64,000 nt of DNA from Polytrichum commune (Eukaryota; Streptophyta; Polytrichopsida; Polytrichales; Polytrichaceae), in the NCBI GenBank assembly GCA_950295325.1, contig OX485808.1, forward strand, positions 1,554,501-1,618,500. The letters are read 5' to 3'. The position numbers and the translations under genes were made by a program. Below the pieces are notes generated by a model. That model did no database searches and was not told where the DNA came from. It saw only the letters and a program-made list of their open reading frames with translations. Numbering within the stretch: position 1 is the first letter of the stretch; every line of letters begins with the position of its first letter. Shown in pieces: positions 1-10,703 of this stretch.

Positions 1-793
1 CTTCTCTCCGGGTTTTATCGACCTAAGTTAATCGGTCTTAACAGTAATATTCTTCCTCTTTAAACTGAAGCCTGACTATCAGCAACATGTGTTTCAACCA
101 AGACAACAATAGGTGGTGAAGGCAATCTTAGTGCAAATTAACACCTGTACAAAGTGAATATATTGCCAAAGGAAGGGGGAGGATGCAAGATAAGAAAATG
201 TGATGTATGAATATTCGTGTTAGCTGTGAAGGGACAATTACGCTTGTGTAACTTTGATAAACAACAATTCTCACTATTTCTATCTCGATGATCTCACAAC
301 TAGACTTGAACTCTATAAGTTTGCCGACAAAATCGTCATTAGTATGAAGCCTGATTCTTAGCAATGTCTGATTGAGCAGAAGTGTACTATATAAGTCGTG
401 AAGTTTTTTGAAGGACAATTAGAACAATTATCTGGAACCTCTTCTTTGAAATTGCATAAATAGAGTAGGGATAATAATTCTGCAAGATTCTTCAAGAATT
501 TTACTTCTGTAACTGAAATTCTAATCAGGGAGAAAAGATTGTGTAGGAAGTCTTGTATGATGGATTCTGGAGTTTGGAGAATTCTGTACGTACCAACATT
601 TTCTCGCAAGTGTTGATATGAACCATCGTTTCTTTTTATTCTTGTAAACCTGGTTCTTCAGTTGCCTTTTTCATTACCCTAGGGTACCTCTTTGGACCTC
701 TTTTGTCCCTTCTGTGCCTTGTTTTGAAACTATGCATAGACTTATATAAATATTTGAAGTAACTGAATGCATTCTGTGGGATCCATTGTTTAG
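1..793. other. no gene recognised; upstream/intronic DNA of the EXO70 fragment
   Basis: Both strands hold only short open frames without recognisable motifs. The first EXO70 exon (the N-terminal ~55 residues of a plant EXO70A protein) should lie here or further upstream, but I could not find a matching stretch ending in a splice donor. An acceptor (TTTAG) marks the right edge at 793. Confidence 0.4.
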
Positions 794-2704
794 ATCCGAA
801 CGCATGCATTTAGGAAAGCACATGAGAACATTGACAATACTCTCAAAGCTGTTGAATCTGTGTTGACTCAATTCGATGTCTCATGCCAGGTAGGCTTACA
901 TTCGTTCCTACTTATGAAAATTTCCTTGAAGGCCTATCTTGAATTTTTGTGTCTCTGTTCAGAATCTTAAAATTGGTGTAGGCATACTATCAATGAAGGG
1001 TAATTCTGTTTCAAGTTGTGCCAATCAGCACGATGTCATGTTTTCAGGTGCGTATGCAACTGATTGTCTGTGGCTAGACAACTGCATAGGATACTGACAT
1101 GGTTAGGAAGTACTTACAAGCTAGAGGTAGTCTTTGATGGGCCATATCTTCATAAATTTTTGTTCTGAAGCTATACCAATTGTTTTCATTTTCCAGTTTT
1201 CTGAACAAGTATGGTATAACTGCTGGAAGACATGATCTAAGTTCATGTGATATGTGTGGGATTGAAGGTGGAGAACAAGGTATTGGAAGGTCCTGAGAAT
1301 GATCTTGGCGGATTCCTAGAAGCTGTTGACCAGCTTCAGCACAATGTGGAGTTTTTCACGCTCAACCGAAGTCTCAGAGCTAGTGATGGGGCACTCGATC
1401 ATGCTCGATATTTCTTGAATAAGGGCATGTTTCGTCTAGCAGTTGAGTTTAAAGCACTTCTGACTCAACACAAGTTTGTCGTGCTTCTTTTGACGATCCA
1501 ATGGTTCTGTTGCATTCTGATCATTGTGGTGTTGGTTAAGTTTTCTTGTTACGACAAAGCCAACATTCATTTCAAGAGTGGGAAGCAATGAGCCCTGGAT
1601 ATGTCCCTACCCATGTATGCCTTTTAGTTTGAAATGCTCACAGACTTGATACATCTCTTTGATTTTGATGATGGAGTAGATTCTTTATTGTGCAATATGC
1701 CAATTGTCAATGAAATTGCACTTGATGTTGATTGTAGTCAAGTCGAATTCAATGGCTATGTCAGTTTTGTAGTAAACCTGCTGATACAGCCCGGCTTCTG
1801 AAGGTAATGCCTAGCAGTTCTGGAAAGCACGGTAGTAATCCACCAGGAGAAGGGAGGACTGATGTGTTCAATGGAGATGCTAAGGGATCTCTTGAACTTC
1901 CTGTTTTGATTGCCCCAAGAGTTGTAACCCAGCTGCGAGAAATAACTGAAAGGCATGTTGCTACTGGCTACTATTCACGATGTCTCAAGATCTATAGGTA
2001 CTAGTTTGCATTAAAAGTTCTACACTTTCTAGAGAGACTCTTTTGTGACTCTGCATGAGTCTTGGTGAATCTTGTATGACTCTGTGCTCTACATCATGAC
2101 ATTCTACAAATGATATTGTATTTACTTTTGTGGGAGGTGCCTTCAAAATAAGTTCTTCCAAGAGGGGAATGCATGGGTGTGCAGAATCACTCTTGTATCC
2201 AGCATCATGCTTCGATGATGAATCTTGCAGTCTGTGCACAATACCTTTTTCCATCATTTGTCTTTAGTTGGTTCTTTTTGATACAGAGACGTACGATCTT
2301 CAACACTGCAGCAGAGTTTAAGAAAGCTTGGATTTGAGAGGTTGAGTAAGGAGGATGTGCAAAAGATGCAACAGGAGGCTCTAGAGGGCAAGATGGTCAG
2401 CTGGAATCAGTACATGCATATAGCTGTAAGCTGCTTTTTACCTGACTTAAAAAAGAAAATCTCTTGAGCTCGGATTGTGAATCACAACGACATCGTTTAT
2501 TTATCATTTATCTGCAATGTTTTAAGTGACATCCAAGTGATCATGGGTGGCAAGTGCAGAGTATATTTTTCTGTAAATATTATTATTGTCCCATCTATCC
2601 TCCAAGGAAGCAGGACGCCTGGTGAATTACATCATTTGATTTTGTTGAATCTCATATTCTTTGTTGGTGAGCGCAAGTTGTGTGACCAGATCTGGTACCA
2701 CTAG
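794..2704 (+). pseudogene. EXO70: EXO70 exocyst subunit, partial gene with decayed 3' end
   Basis: EXO70 is the exocyst subunit that helps tether secretory vesicles to the plasma membrane. Four exons read cleanly with GT-AG introns and compatible phases: 794-889 (starts IRTHAFRKAHENID), about 1268-1473 (KVLEGPENDLGGFLEAVDQL), 1773-1997 (KPADTARLLK to LKIYR) and 2287-2425 (DVRSSTLQQSLRKLGFERLS to YMHIA). They follow the exon order of plant EXO70A. The next segment, about 2640-2704, still reads FVGERKLCDQIWYH but has no visible acceptor and meets a stop at 2702; beyond it only scraps such as DRLTFAS remain in other frames. The first exon and the C-terminal helical-rod exons are missing. Family assignment is firm from the sequence; non-function is inferred, and a retained short isoform cannot be excluded. 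Confidence 0.8.
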
Positions 2705-3238
2705 CATCCATATAGGGATAATGCTTTGCAGATGTGATAGACTCACGTTTGCAAGTAGAGAGATTTGTGGTTCATATACGTGGTCAGCAACACCTATTGT
2801 TGCCACTGTTTGTTTTGTTTTGGTTAGAAGCATATTATGTACCCATTTCTAGGAATGCGTAGTGACTCCTTTATATGTAAAATTGTGGTGATTAGATATG
2901 TGGAGGGTTGATGTTTTGGTGCAGGTGCACTATCATCTAGCTTAATTGCACGAGGGAAATTGAATGAAATATTCTAAAATATGCTTATAAGATGGTAGGG
3001 TTTTGGCCAATGGATGAACTCATCCATCATCCATGACATTATCTGTAAATTTATTGGTAAAAAGGGTCATCCGAAAAGTTACCATAGTGACAATGAATGC
3101 CATATGATGCTAAATAGCATATTTAGTGTAGTTGCGGAAAGAAGCCCACCCAGCAGGAATCCGCAAGTTTTCTAGATGTCGTCCAAGTGCTTTCCTTCCT
3201 AGACAAATCTTGAGAGGATGAGGATGCCAGATTGCATA

Positions 3239-3535
3239 GAGCACTTGCAGGAATGGAAGCACCTTTGAAGGAAAGTTCATTCATAATTTGAACGGAGGAC
3301 GAATGAACATACTCCATTCTACAGGGTCTCTGAGTGCCTTAGAATCATTCCTGTCAGAAAGGTGGTCCTTACATTGGTTATGGGTTATAGAGCACTTGCA
3401 TGAATGGAAGCATCTCTGAAGGAATGTTCTATCATACTTTTAAATGGAGGATGAAGGTATATACTCCATTTTGCAGGGTCTCTGAGTGCCTTAGAATCTT
3501 TCCTGTCAAAAACGTACTCTTTAAATTGGTTATGG
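3239..3535. repeat. tandem duplication of a ~150-bp segment
   Basis: Two adjacent diverged copies, roughly 3239-3388 and 3391-3535, share blocks such as GAGCACTTGCA.GAATGGAAGCA, ACTCCATT.T.CAGGGTC and TCTGAGTGCCTTAGAATC. No protein family was recognised on either strand. The rest of 2705-3540 shows nothing else I can name. Confidence 0.7.
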
Positions 3536-3540
3536 AGCTA

Positions 3541-4299
3541 CAGTCTACCCTCTATAAATGTTAACCCTCGGGAGTGGATCAAAGTTAACATTTATAGAGG
3601 TGTTAACAGTTAACAATTATAAAATTACTTTTTTGAGCAATATACAAATCTTAACATTTATAAATATAAGCAATTGTGAAGAGTCCTTGTGAGAGAATAC
3701 CATTCATAAAATTGCAAACCCAATCAAAACTTTATTCAATATCAAGTTTACAAATCACGGGTGAAGTATGAATCAATGGTTCTTTGGTGAGATTCATCTG
3801 CATGCACAACTTGCAAATATTTCTCAATCTGCAACAACAAACCCACATATTTGGACACATCACATAAACGTGATTCCATGTACCTTCTAATGCTACCAAA
3901 ACTAGATTGCAAGTCACTATAAGATGGAATGGGTTCCACCTCACACTCCTCTCCCTCACAATCATCATCTGAGACATTAGAAGTCCCACCAATAGAGCCT
4001 AAAACATCCCATACATCCTCTTCGGTGACCTCATATGGATTGTTCAAATCAAAGTCTAATTCGTATTGCACATACTCTTGTGCCTCCGTTCTTGAACTTC
4101 CATAACTAGAATTATTAGTATTTCATTTGCATTTCATTTGTTAACATTTATAGAGTCAAATTTACAAAGAAGGGAGTACCATTTTGTTAATAGTGAACAC
4201 GTTTAACATTTATAGTGTGCAATATGTGGGGAGTAGAAGAGAGTTAACATTTAGAGAGGGTTAACACTTATAGGTGTAACATTTATAGAGGGTGGATTG
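3541..4299 (-). mobile_element. pogo/Tigger-like DNA transposon, internally deleted
   Basis: The 759-bp unit is bounded by imperfect inverted repeats: the left end reads CAGTCTACCCTCTATAAATG and the complement of the right end reads CAATCCACCCTCTATAAATG, about 26 bp with few mismatches. Both ends abut TA (3539-3540 and 4300-4301), the target duplication of the Tc1/mariner-pogo superfamily, and CAGT-like ends are typical of Tigger. Subterminal copies of GTTAACATTTATAG recur near 3586, 4138, 4201 and 4233, as expected for transposase-binding sites. A short piece of coding sequence for the C-terminal region of a transposase survives on the minus strand. Superfamily assignment is inferred from ends, TSD and that fragment together. 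Confidence 0.8.
3748..4071 (-). pseudogene. C-terminal remnant of a pogo/Tigger-type transposase
   Basis: A 107-residue frame reads an acidic stretch (SDDDCEGEECEVEPIPSYSD) followed by a helical segment SIRRYMESRLCDVSKYVGLL and ends HQRTIDSYFTRDL. Acidic linkers and TIDSYF-like tails are familiar at the C-terminus of plant Tigger/jerky-type DDE transposases. The catalytic DDE core and the CENP-B-type helix-turn-helix are absent; no room remains for them between the inverted repeats. It is therefore a remnant. The family call rests on resemblance recalled by eye and on its position inside a TA-flanked element. Confidence 0.55.
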
Positions 4300-4450
4300 T
4301 AGATAGTTGCATTCCGTTGCAACTAGCAACCAAGGTTCCCATCATGATCACTTTTGTTGTGGTGGACAAGGATGGCGATCCCAACAATGTGAAGTTGCAA
4401 GCTTGCATATTTAAGGTTAGTAAATGCTTGATGCTCTATGCATTTGGGCT

Positions 4451-5093
4451 ACTTGCATTCTTGGTGGGCCAGCTTGTGCACAATCTCATATTTAGTGCAT
4501 CTTCTAGGCCCAAAATCCCATGTATGCCCACTATCACTCAATTGGATATTTAGTGTAGTATGTGTGTAGTGGAAGTAGGACCAAGTCATCCGGGCAACAA
4601 TCAATGTAGGAGGGTTGAAAGCCAAGATGAACACCGAAAGCAAAGTGGAAGTGTTGCCCATACGTGGATGTGCACCTTGACTCAGCAAGTGAACATGAAC
4701 ATTATTATATTGAACACTGGAGGAAGTGTCGTGGAGGGTAGCTTAGCTTGCAAGCACGGATTCAAGGATGCGTTCATACAAAGCTGGGATCATCCATCTG
4801 TGTATGTGGAGGTTGCAACTCTCGAGTGACGTAAATGCATGCACATTGGCTAGAACGCCAACAAAGGTGGAGGGAACATCCAAGAATGGTCCAAGGTCCA
4901 AGGATCGCTAATTCCTCAATGTACACTTGGAATCCGCAAGCCATGAAACATTATCATATTGAAAAAATCAAGGTTTCCGACTGTGCACCTCTTAGAACTA
5001 GGACAATAGTACAAGGGGAGCGAGTCTTGAGTAAGTACAGACAATTTGGCCAGCGTGGGTCTTGTTAGAGAAGAAGAATCGGTAACCCACAGA
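4451..5093 (+). repeat. 640-bp dispersed direct repeat, copy 1
   Basis: Begins ACTTGCATTCTTGGTGGGCC and ends about AATCGGTAACCCA. The same segment recurs at 6224-6864 with scattered substitutions. The open frame inside (4560-4829, 89 aa) is kept in copy 2 with a slightly different start but has no recognised domain. The 5-bp flanks do not match, so this is not supported as an LTR pair. Confidence 0.8.
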
Positions 5094-6223
5094 TTAATGG
5101 ACCACATGATTAAAGGACCGGTATAAATTACTTTCTAAGTTTTGTCACAACCAAATAAAAAAGCGTATAGAATATTGATAAGTATTTCATTCCAGCTTTT
5201 TAAGTTGGCATGTTGCCAACCCGTACATTATTCCACCCTCGTATCATGTCTTGGCCGCTTGGACGCCTTGATATAGGTAGCCTACACCTTTTCCATGTCA
5301 AATCTATACGCATACGTAGGCATGTGATATTTGTGCTTCTTTGGCAAAAACCGACCAAACAATGGATACATTCTTTTCTTTGATTTTTTTTGTGTGACGA
5401 CTAACAAGGTTAGGTCCACAAATTGGGCATGTCATTATTCCCTGCATGATCAACCATGAACAAACCCCCAATCTTGCAAATTGCCATTACCCAACCCAAA
5501 ATCATTACATGAAACTAATGTCAAACATACATTAATGAAAATGTGGTAATTTTTATCCTACGTTTTGTTAAGACTAAAGCTCTAGGAATCACACTCTTGC
5601 ACACTATCCCATTGACCCCATCAACCTCAAAATTCTGGTCTTCTTGATGACTAATAATTGATTAACGTGATTGTTGTGTCTCCAACTATATATGATACCT
5701 ATTCTTGCCATGGCCTTAATCCTAAGGATATCAAATTATGACATGATCAAAATGTTGGAATTTCTCTATTTTAATAGAAGCCACCATTTTGTTGAATTTC
5801 AAGCTTGCAGGGAGAAGGTTTGAATACAAGAATGTATCGAAAGACTGGCCAACCGAACCATGTAACTCATTTGTTACCCAAATATATGCTAACCAACTCT
5901 TAATGCGCGTAATTTTTTTCTTAGAACGTGACCCTAGAGGTGATACCACTATGATATGAAACACCATAATACACCAAATACTATGTTTATGGTACAAATT
6001 TATATTGAGGAAAACCCTCTACTGTGGATACAGAATGTGTAACTCTTCTTTGCATTAGGTCGTGACATGTTTCGCAGAGACTATGATATCATATACGGTG
6101 AATCGGGCAATTTACAATTTGGATGAAAAGGGGGGGGGGTGGAAGGCGGCGACCAGCTGCCCTCCAGCCTCGGGCCTTCCCCAAAAAACATCCACTTGCG
6201 CCCGACTTTCAAAAATAAATTGA
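5094..6223. other. spacer between the two 640-bp repeats; nothing recognised
   Basis: AT-rich DNA without coherent coding signal on either strand. A G-rich run (ten or more G near 6129-6139) lies about 85 bp before repeat copy 2. Confidence 0.4.
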
Positions 6224-6864
6224 ACTTGCATTCTTGGTGGGCCAGCTTGTGCACAAATCTCATATTTAGTGCATCTTCTAGGCCCAAAGTCCCATGTATG
6301 CCCACTATCACTCAATTATATATTCAGTGTAGTCTGTGTGTAGTGGAAGTAGGACCAAATCATCCAGGCAACGATCAATGTAGGAGGATTGAAAGCCAAG
6401 ATGAACACAGAAAACAACATGGAAGTGTTGCCCATAGGTGGATGTGCACCTTGACTCAGCAAGTGAACATGAACATTATTATATTGAACATTGGAGGAAA
6501 TGTCGTGGAGGGTAGCTTAGCTTGCAAGCACGGATTCAAGGATGCGTTCATACAAAGTTGGGATCATCCATCCGTGTATGTCGAGGACGCAAATCTCGAG
6601 TGACGTAAATGCATGCACTTTGGCTAGAACGCCAACAAAGGTAGAGGGAGAGATCCAAGAATGGTCCGAGGTCCAAGGGTTGCTCATTCCTCAATGTACA
6701 CTAGGTATCCGCAAGCCATGAAACATTATCATATTGAAAAAATCAAGGTTCCCGACTATGCACCTCTTAGAACTAGGACAATAGTACAAGGAGAGCGAAT
6801 TTTGAGTAAGTAGACATTTTGGCCGGCGTGGGTCTTGCCGGAGAGGAAGAATCGGTAACCCAGA
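6224..6864 (+). repeat. 640-bp dispersed direct repeat, copy 2
   Basis: Diverged copy of 4451-5093 in the same orientation. A frame of 154 aa (6139-6603) crosses its left edge, but only the part inside the repeat is shared with copy 1, so I do not treat it as a gene. Confidence 0.8.
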
Positions 6865-8222
6865 GTGACCAAGTCCGGCTTTTCTTTGCCTATTAAGTTA
6901 TGGACCTGGACTTGGACTTGGGCAACCACGATGCTTTCAACAAAACCGCCTTGCTTTTCATCCTTGCCATAGGCAACCTTCTATCCTCTTGCTGGCCTTT
7001 ATTCACCAGCTTGGCTCTCACGATCAACCGACTCCCAAAACTTACAAGTTCTTTGGTGATGGTGGGTTGTGGCTTGCAACGGCAACGATGTTTTCATGAT
7101 ACTTGGGGTCATGGGCATTAGTTTATTATTCTTTGGGCTCCCCATCCCTTTCGTCTTTCAAGCTTTGTTGGACTCGACCTCTTGTTCCACTCTGTAGTGG
7201 CGAAGAAAAGGTATGTAACCGTCAAAAATATTCCTTGGCTCGACCACTTTGCGTGTAGCTTGTGGTTCTACCAATAGCCGAAGCTTTGTTTGTTTTTTTG
7301 TTTCTTGGAGACGTGTCAATAGCTTGCTATTGAAGTAGGTATTTGTCATGCAGAGAGGAGTGTAAGTAGGCGCTAATATGCTTCACATGTAGGTTGCTTC
7401 TTGTTTACTTGCGCTCCTCTTTTTGGAACATATTTGTTGGCGTGAGGAAATTAGGTTGTGTTGATGTTGAGTTGAGTGGCGGTTGTCCCTAGGGATTTTG
7501 TGTGCCCAAAAATTTGAGGAGCAATCAAGAGCATAGACATTGAGTGTGGGATTAAAAACGGCAAGCCATGTTGATTAGAGTAATCTTCATGGCTGGTCAT
7601 GCAACACCAAGTGTTGTATGACACCCTCTCTAGTTGCCAAATGCATGTGATTGACGACATATAATGTTGGCCACGTTAACTTAAGGGTTTAGTGTGGTGT
7701 TGTACAAGAGGGACTTCCGCGACTTGCTTCATAGCATGGCCCATGAAGATTGGGAAGTTGACTTCAAGGGCGATTTGACCACAACACCACCATCATTTGT
7801 ATTTCCTACCTCTTCACATAGGTGCATATTTTCTCTATTTCAATACAATCATGCGCTTGCATGATTCATGTAGAAATTCCTATCCACCTTATTGTTGCGT
7901 CCAAAAAATTGTCCCATTTGGAAATTGTTAAATGATTGGCTACGTGATACGTCATAAAGTTATTGAGTGGCATGTGTTGTCGTCAAGTATTGTGAGTGTT
8001 TAGGAGTGAAGTAAATGCTGGAGGAGAATTGGGAATAGACTATGAGGATGTTCTCCACCTCGTCATCAAGAGTGAGGTGATAGTGTAGTGTGAATCCGCC
8101 AACCCAAGCGTGTCGAGTGCAACCTCGTTTATGCCCAAATGTTATGCTTATCTAACGGTGTACTAGGATCTAAGTAAATGTAGACAAAATAATTTATATG
8201 AAAATAATAATGCATATGAGAG
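6865..8222. other. no gene recognised
   Basis: Only short frames on both strands. None shows a family motif I can name. Confidence 0.4.
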
Positions 8223-8224
8223 TA

Positions 8225-9167
8225 CCGTAGTTTAATAGCAGGTTCGGCACCAAATAATTCTAAAAATAGACGTCTAAAATTTTGGAATATTATTGGCATT
8301 TTTTGCCGAATATAAAATTAATTATTTTTCAAAATTGCCGAAAAGTAATAAATTTTTACTTCTCACTAGAGTTTTACTTCCAGTGGAAGCATATGTGAAT
8401 TTTGAAGGAGAGAAGGTGCTCCTTTTGTAATCAAGCTCACTTACATTAGTCCACAAGGAATATGGGTTAAGAAGTAGCAAGACTCTAGGTGAGGCTTTTC
8501 AAATGTGTTGTACACAAATTTTTGGAGTCCAATTGAGCATAGAAGATGAAGTTTTATAGAATTTTGTCCAACTAACAAAAGTTGAGAAATCAATCCTTCT
8601 TTCACCTCCAACAAGTTTTGTGTCAAAATAAGTCTTTATGCAAAAGATATGGACAAAACATTGCAGCCGTGTAAAGATCAAAAAATTAAAATGCGTTCAT
8701 AACAGTTTTTTGGAGCTCATTTGTGCATAGAAGATCAACTTTTTTGGAATTTTGTTGGTCTAAGAAAAGTTTAGAAATCAAGTAATCTTTCACCTCCAAC
8801 AAAGTTTATGTCATTTGAAGACTCTGTGCAGAAGTTATGCGTGTTATAAAAATGAAGTCTAACTAGGTGCTTCACCTCAAAGTTTACATATCCCATATGC
8901 ATTGTTGAACACAACTCCACTCTACTTGCATAAAGCACAGAGCATTCTCAACTCTTAACTCACATCTGATTTGTCATTCAATGCAAGAGAGATGTACAAG
9001 ATATAAGCTTAAATAGAAAATTAAAAATGAATTTAAGCCAAAATTTTAAAAATTAAAGGAGAAAATTGCCTTAAATATGAATATACTATTTTTAGGTGCC
9101 AAACCTACTTTTTGAACTTTAATTAAATATTAGGCAGCAAGTTGCCGAACCTGCTATTAAACTACGG
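8225..9167. mobile_element. 943-bp non-autonomous TA-flanked element with perfect 25-bp inverted repeats
   Basis: The left end reads CCGTAGTTTAATAGCAGG and continues to TTCGGCA; the exact complement closes the element at 9143-9167. Both ends are bordered by TA, consistent with a Tc1/mariner-type duplication. A second inner match (GGTTCGGCACC near 8241 against GGTTTGGCACC in the complement near 9100) extends the terminal homology. The interior has no transposase; it carries two diverged tandem copies of a ~190-bp unit (about 8520-8612 and 8707-8803 are the best-matching parts, each ending CTTTCACCTCCAACAA). It is a large MITE-like element; superfamily is inferred from the TA flanks only. Confidence 0.75.
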
Positions 9168-10703
9168 TATTGTTTGCGTTGTACGTTGATACATGCACAC
9201 TACGAAACAAACTCACTTGGGAAGAAACTATCAACATATGATGGAATTCCAAATTAATGTATATATTTTCCTAGCGTGTTTATTCTTGATTTGATATGAG
9301 CGTGCACATTATCGCCCATAATTCATGACCATTTGGTCTCACAATGGACACGTGTCGCCATGCAATCGCCTGTAGCAGGCACAAAATGTTTACCATGTCA
9401 TTATTGCAGCTCGGTAGGTCGGGCGCTTACTACATGTCGAGACAAGGTTTCTCACATCCATTACCTAGTTCATTTGGTTGCTATGGCTTTTTGGTAGGTA
9501 TACGAGCCTCATTCATGTTTGATAAACATTTTCCGGGGTGGTAGATTCAAACCAAGAGGGTTTAGAAGCATTTCTAGATACATGTTTTGCTAATTTGATA
9601 TATATTATTGTGGTAATTGGGAAGTTGACATAGTTCTCCAAAGAAATTCTAGAATAGATGTACAAAAGGATTTTAAGATCTAGAGACATGATTGACAATA
9701 GATTTGTTATTTTCATCTAATATACCTTATTTCTTTTAAATGAAGAGTGTTCAAGGGTCAAGGTATTATGGGCTATATCCTATGGATGAACAATTTCCAG
9801 AGACTAAATGTCATTGGAAAGTAAAAGTGGATCATATATGGAGTGGAGGCCTATTTATTGCATGAAGTTTAGTTCGTGTATGGAGGATTTCATCACATTA
9901 AATTGAAAAGCTTAATATAAATATATGAGCCATTTTCTAGCGTATTGTTCGTAAATATTATACATTATTTGTTCTCTATAACTTTCTCGCATGTAGGGAT
10001 ATCCTTTTTTATGGTCACCTTTGCACATCGTTTAGGTTTCCAACAAAAAGTCCCCGCCCCGGAGTTCACGCACATCCATGATTTATTTCTCTTTGGATTT
10101 TGGTGTTAGTTGTCCAACTTGCACCTAGATACCACGTTCTTGTCCCATATCCTAGTTAGTGAAAACTTCATGAATGGGGGGCGGGGGGGTGGTTCCAAGT
10201 AATACTTGTATTATATCATTCTACAAGTTTGAATTTTCTTGTATAATGTATAATACAATGCTCGTGCTATATTGTATGAATAGTTAATGAAGGTTTCTTT
10301 AAACCTTAATATCTTCTACAAATGTAGAAAATCTAGGTTGCCCAAAATCATTTAACATCCTACGTTATGCTACAAACCTACTTAACATATGAAGTGATTA
10401 AGTTGTGTATGCTCCCAAGTAGACGATAGAGTGTTGGAACTAGTAAGGAGGAGTTTTAAGAATACATTATTATTATTTTAATTTTTAATTTTTAATTTTC
10501 TTTTTGACAGATTTAATATGTGTTGCATATAATAAAGTTGATATAAATGTGTTGTACATGAAGGTGCATTCTTAATCTTGATTTTTGGCTTTGATGTGCA
10601 GATGATTGTACGATCCTTCAAAGTTGCTTTCCAATACAAAATCCTTTTAAATTGAGATTTCATAAAGTACATTCATTCGAGGGCATACGGCAAGTATTGC
10701 ATC
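9168..10703. other. intergenic DNA upstream of the kinase-NLR gene
   Basis: No coding segment recognised. A pyrimidine-rich stretch ending in CAG (near 10498-10510) and another TGTGCAG near 10603 could be splice acceptors, so a 5' exon of the downstream gene may exist here; I could not identify one. Confidence 0.35.

Noticed and set aside
4451-6864. LTR retrotransposon with 640-bp LTRs
   Set aside because: The repeats begin and end roughly TG...CA, but no 5-bp flanking duplication, PBS or coding domain supports it.
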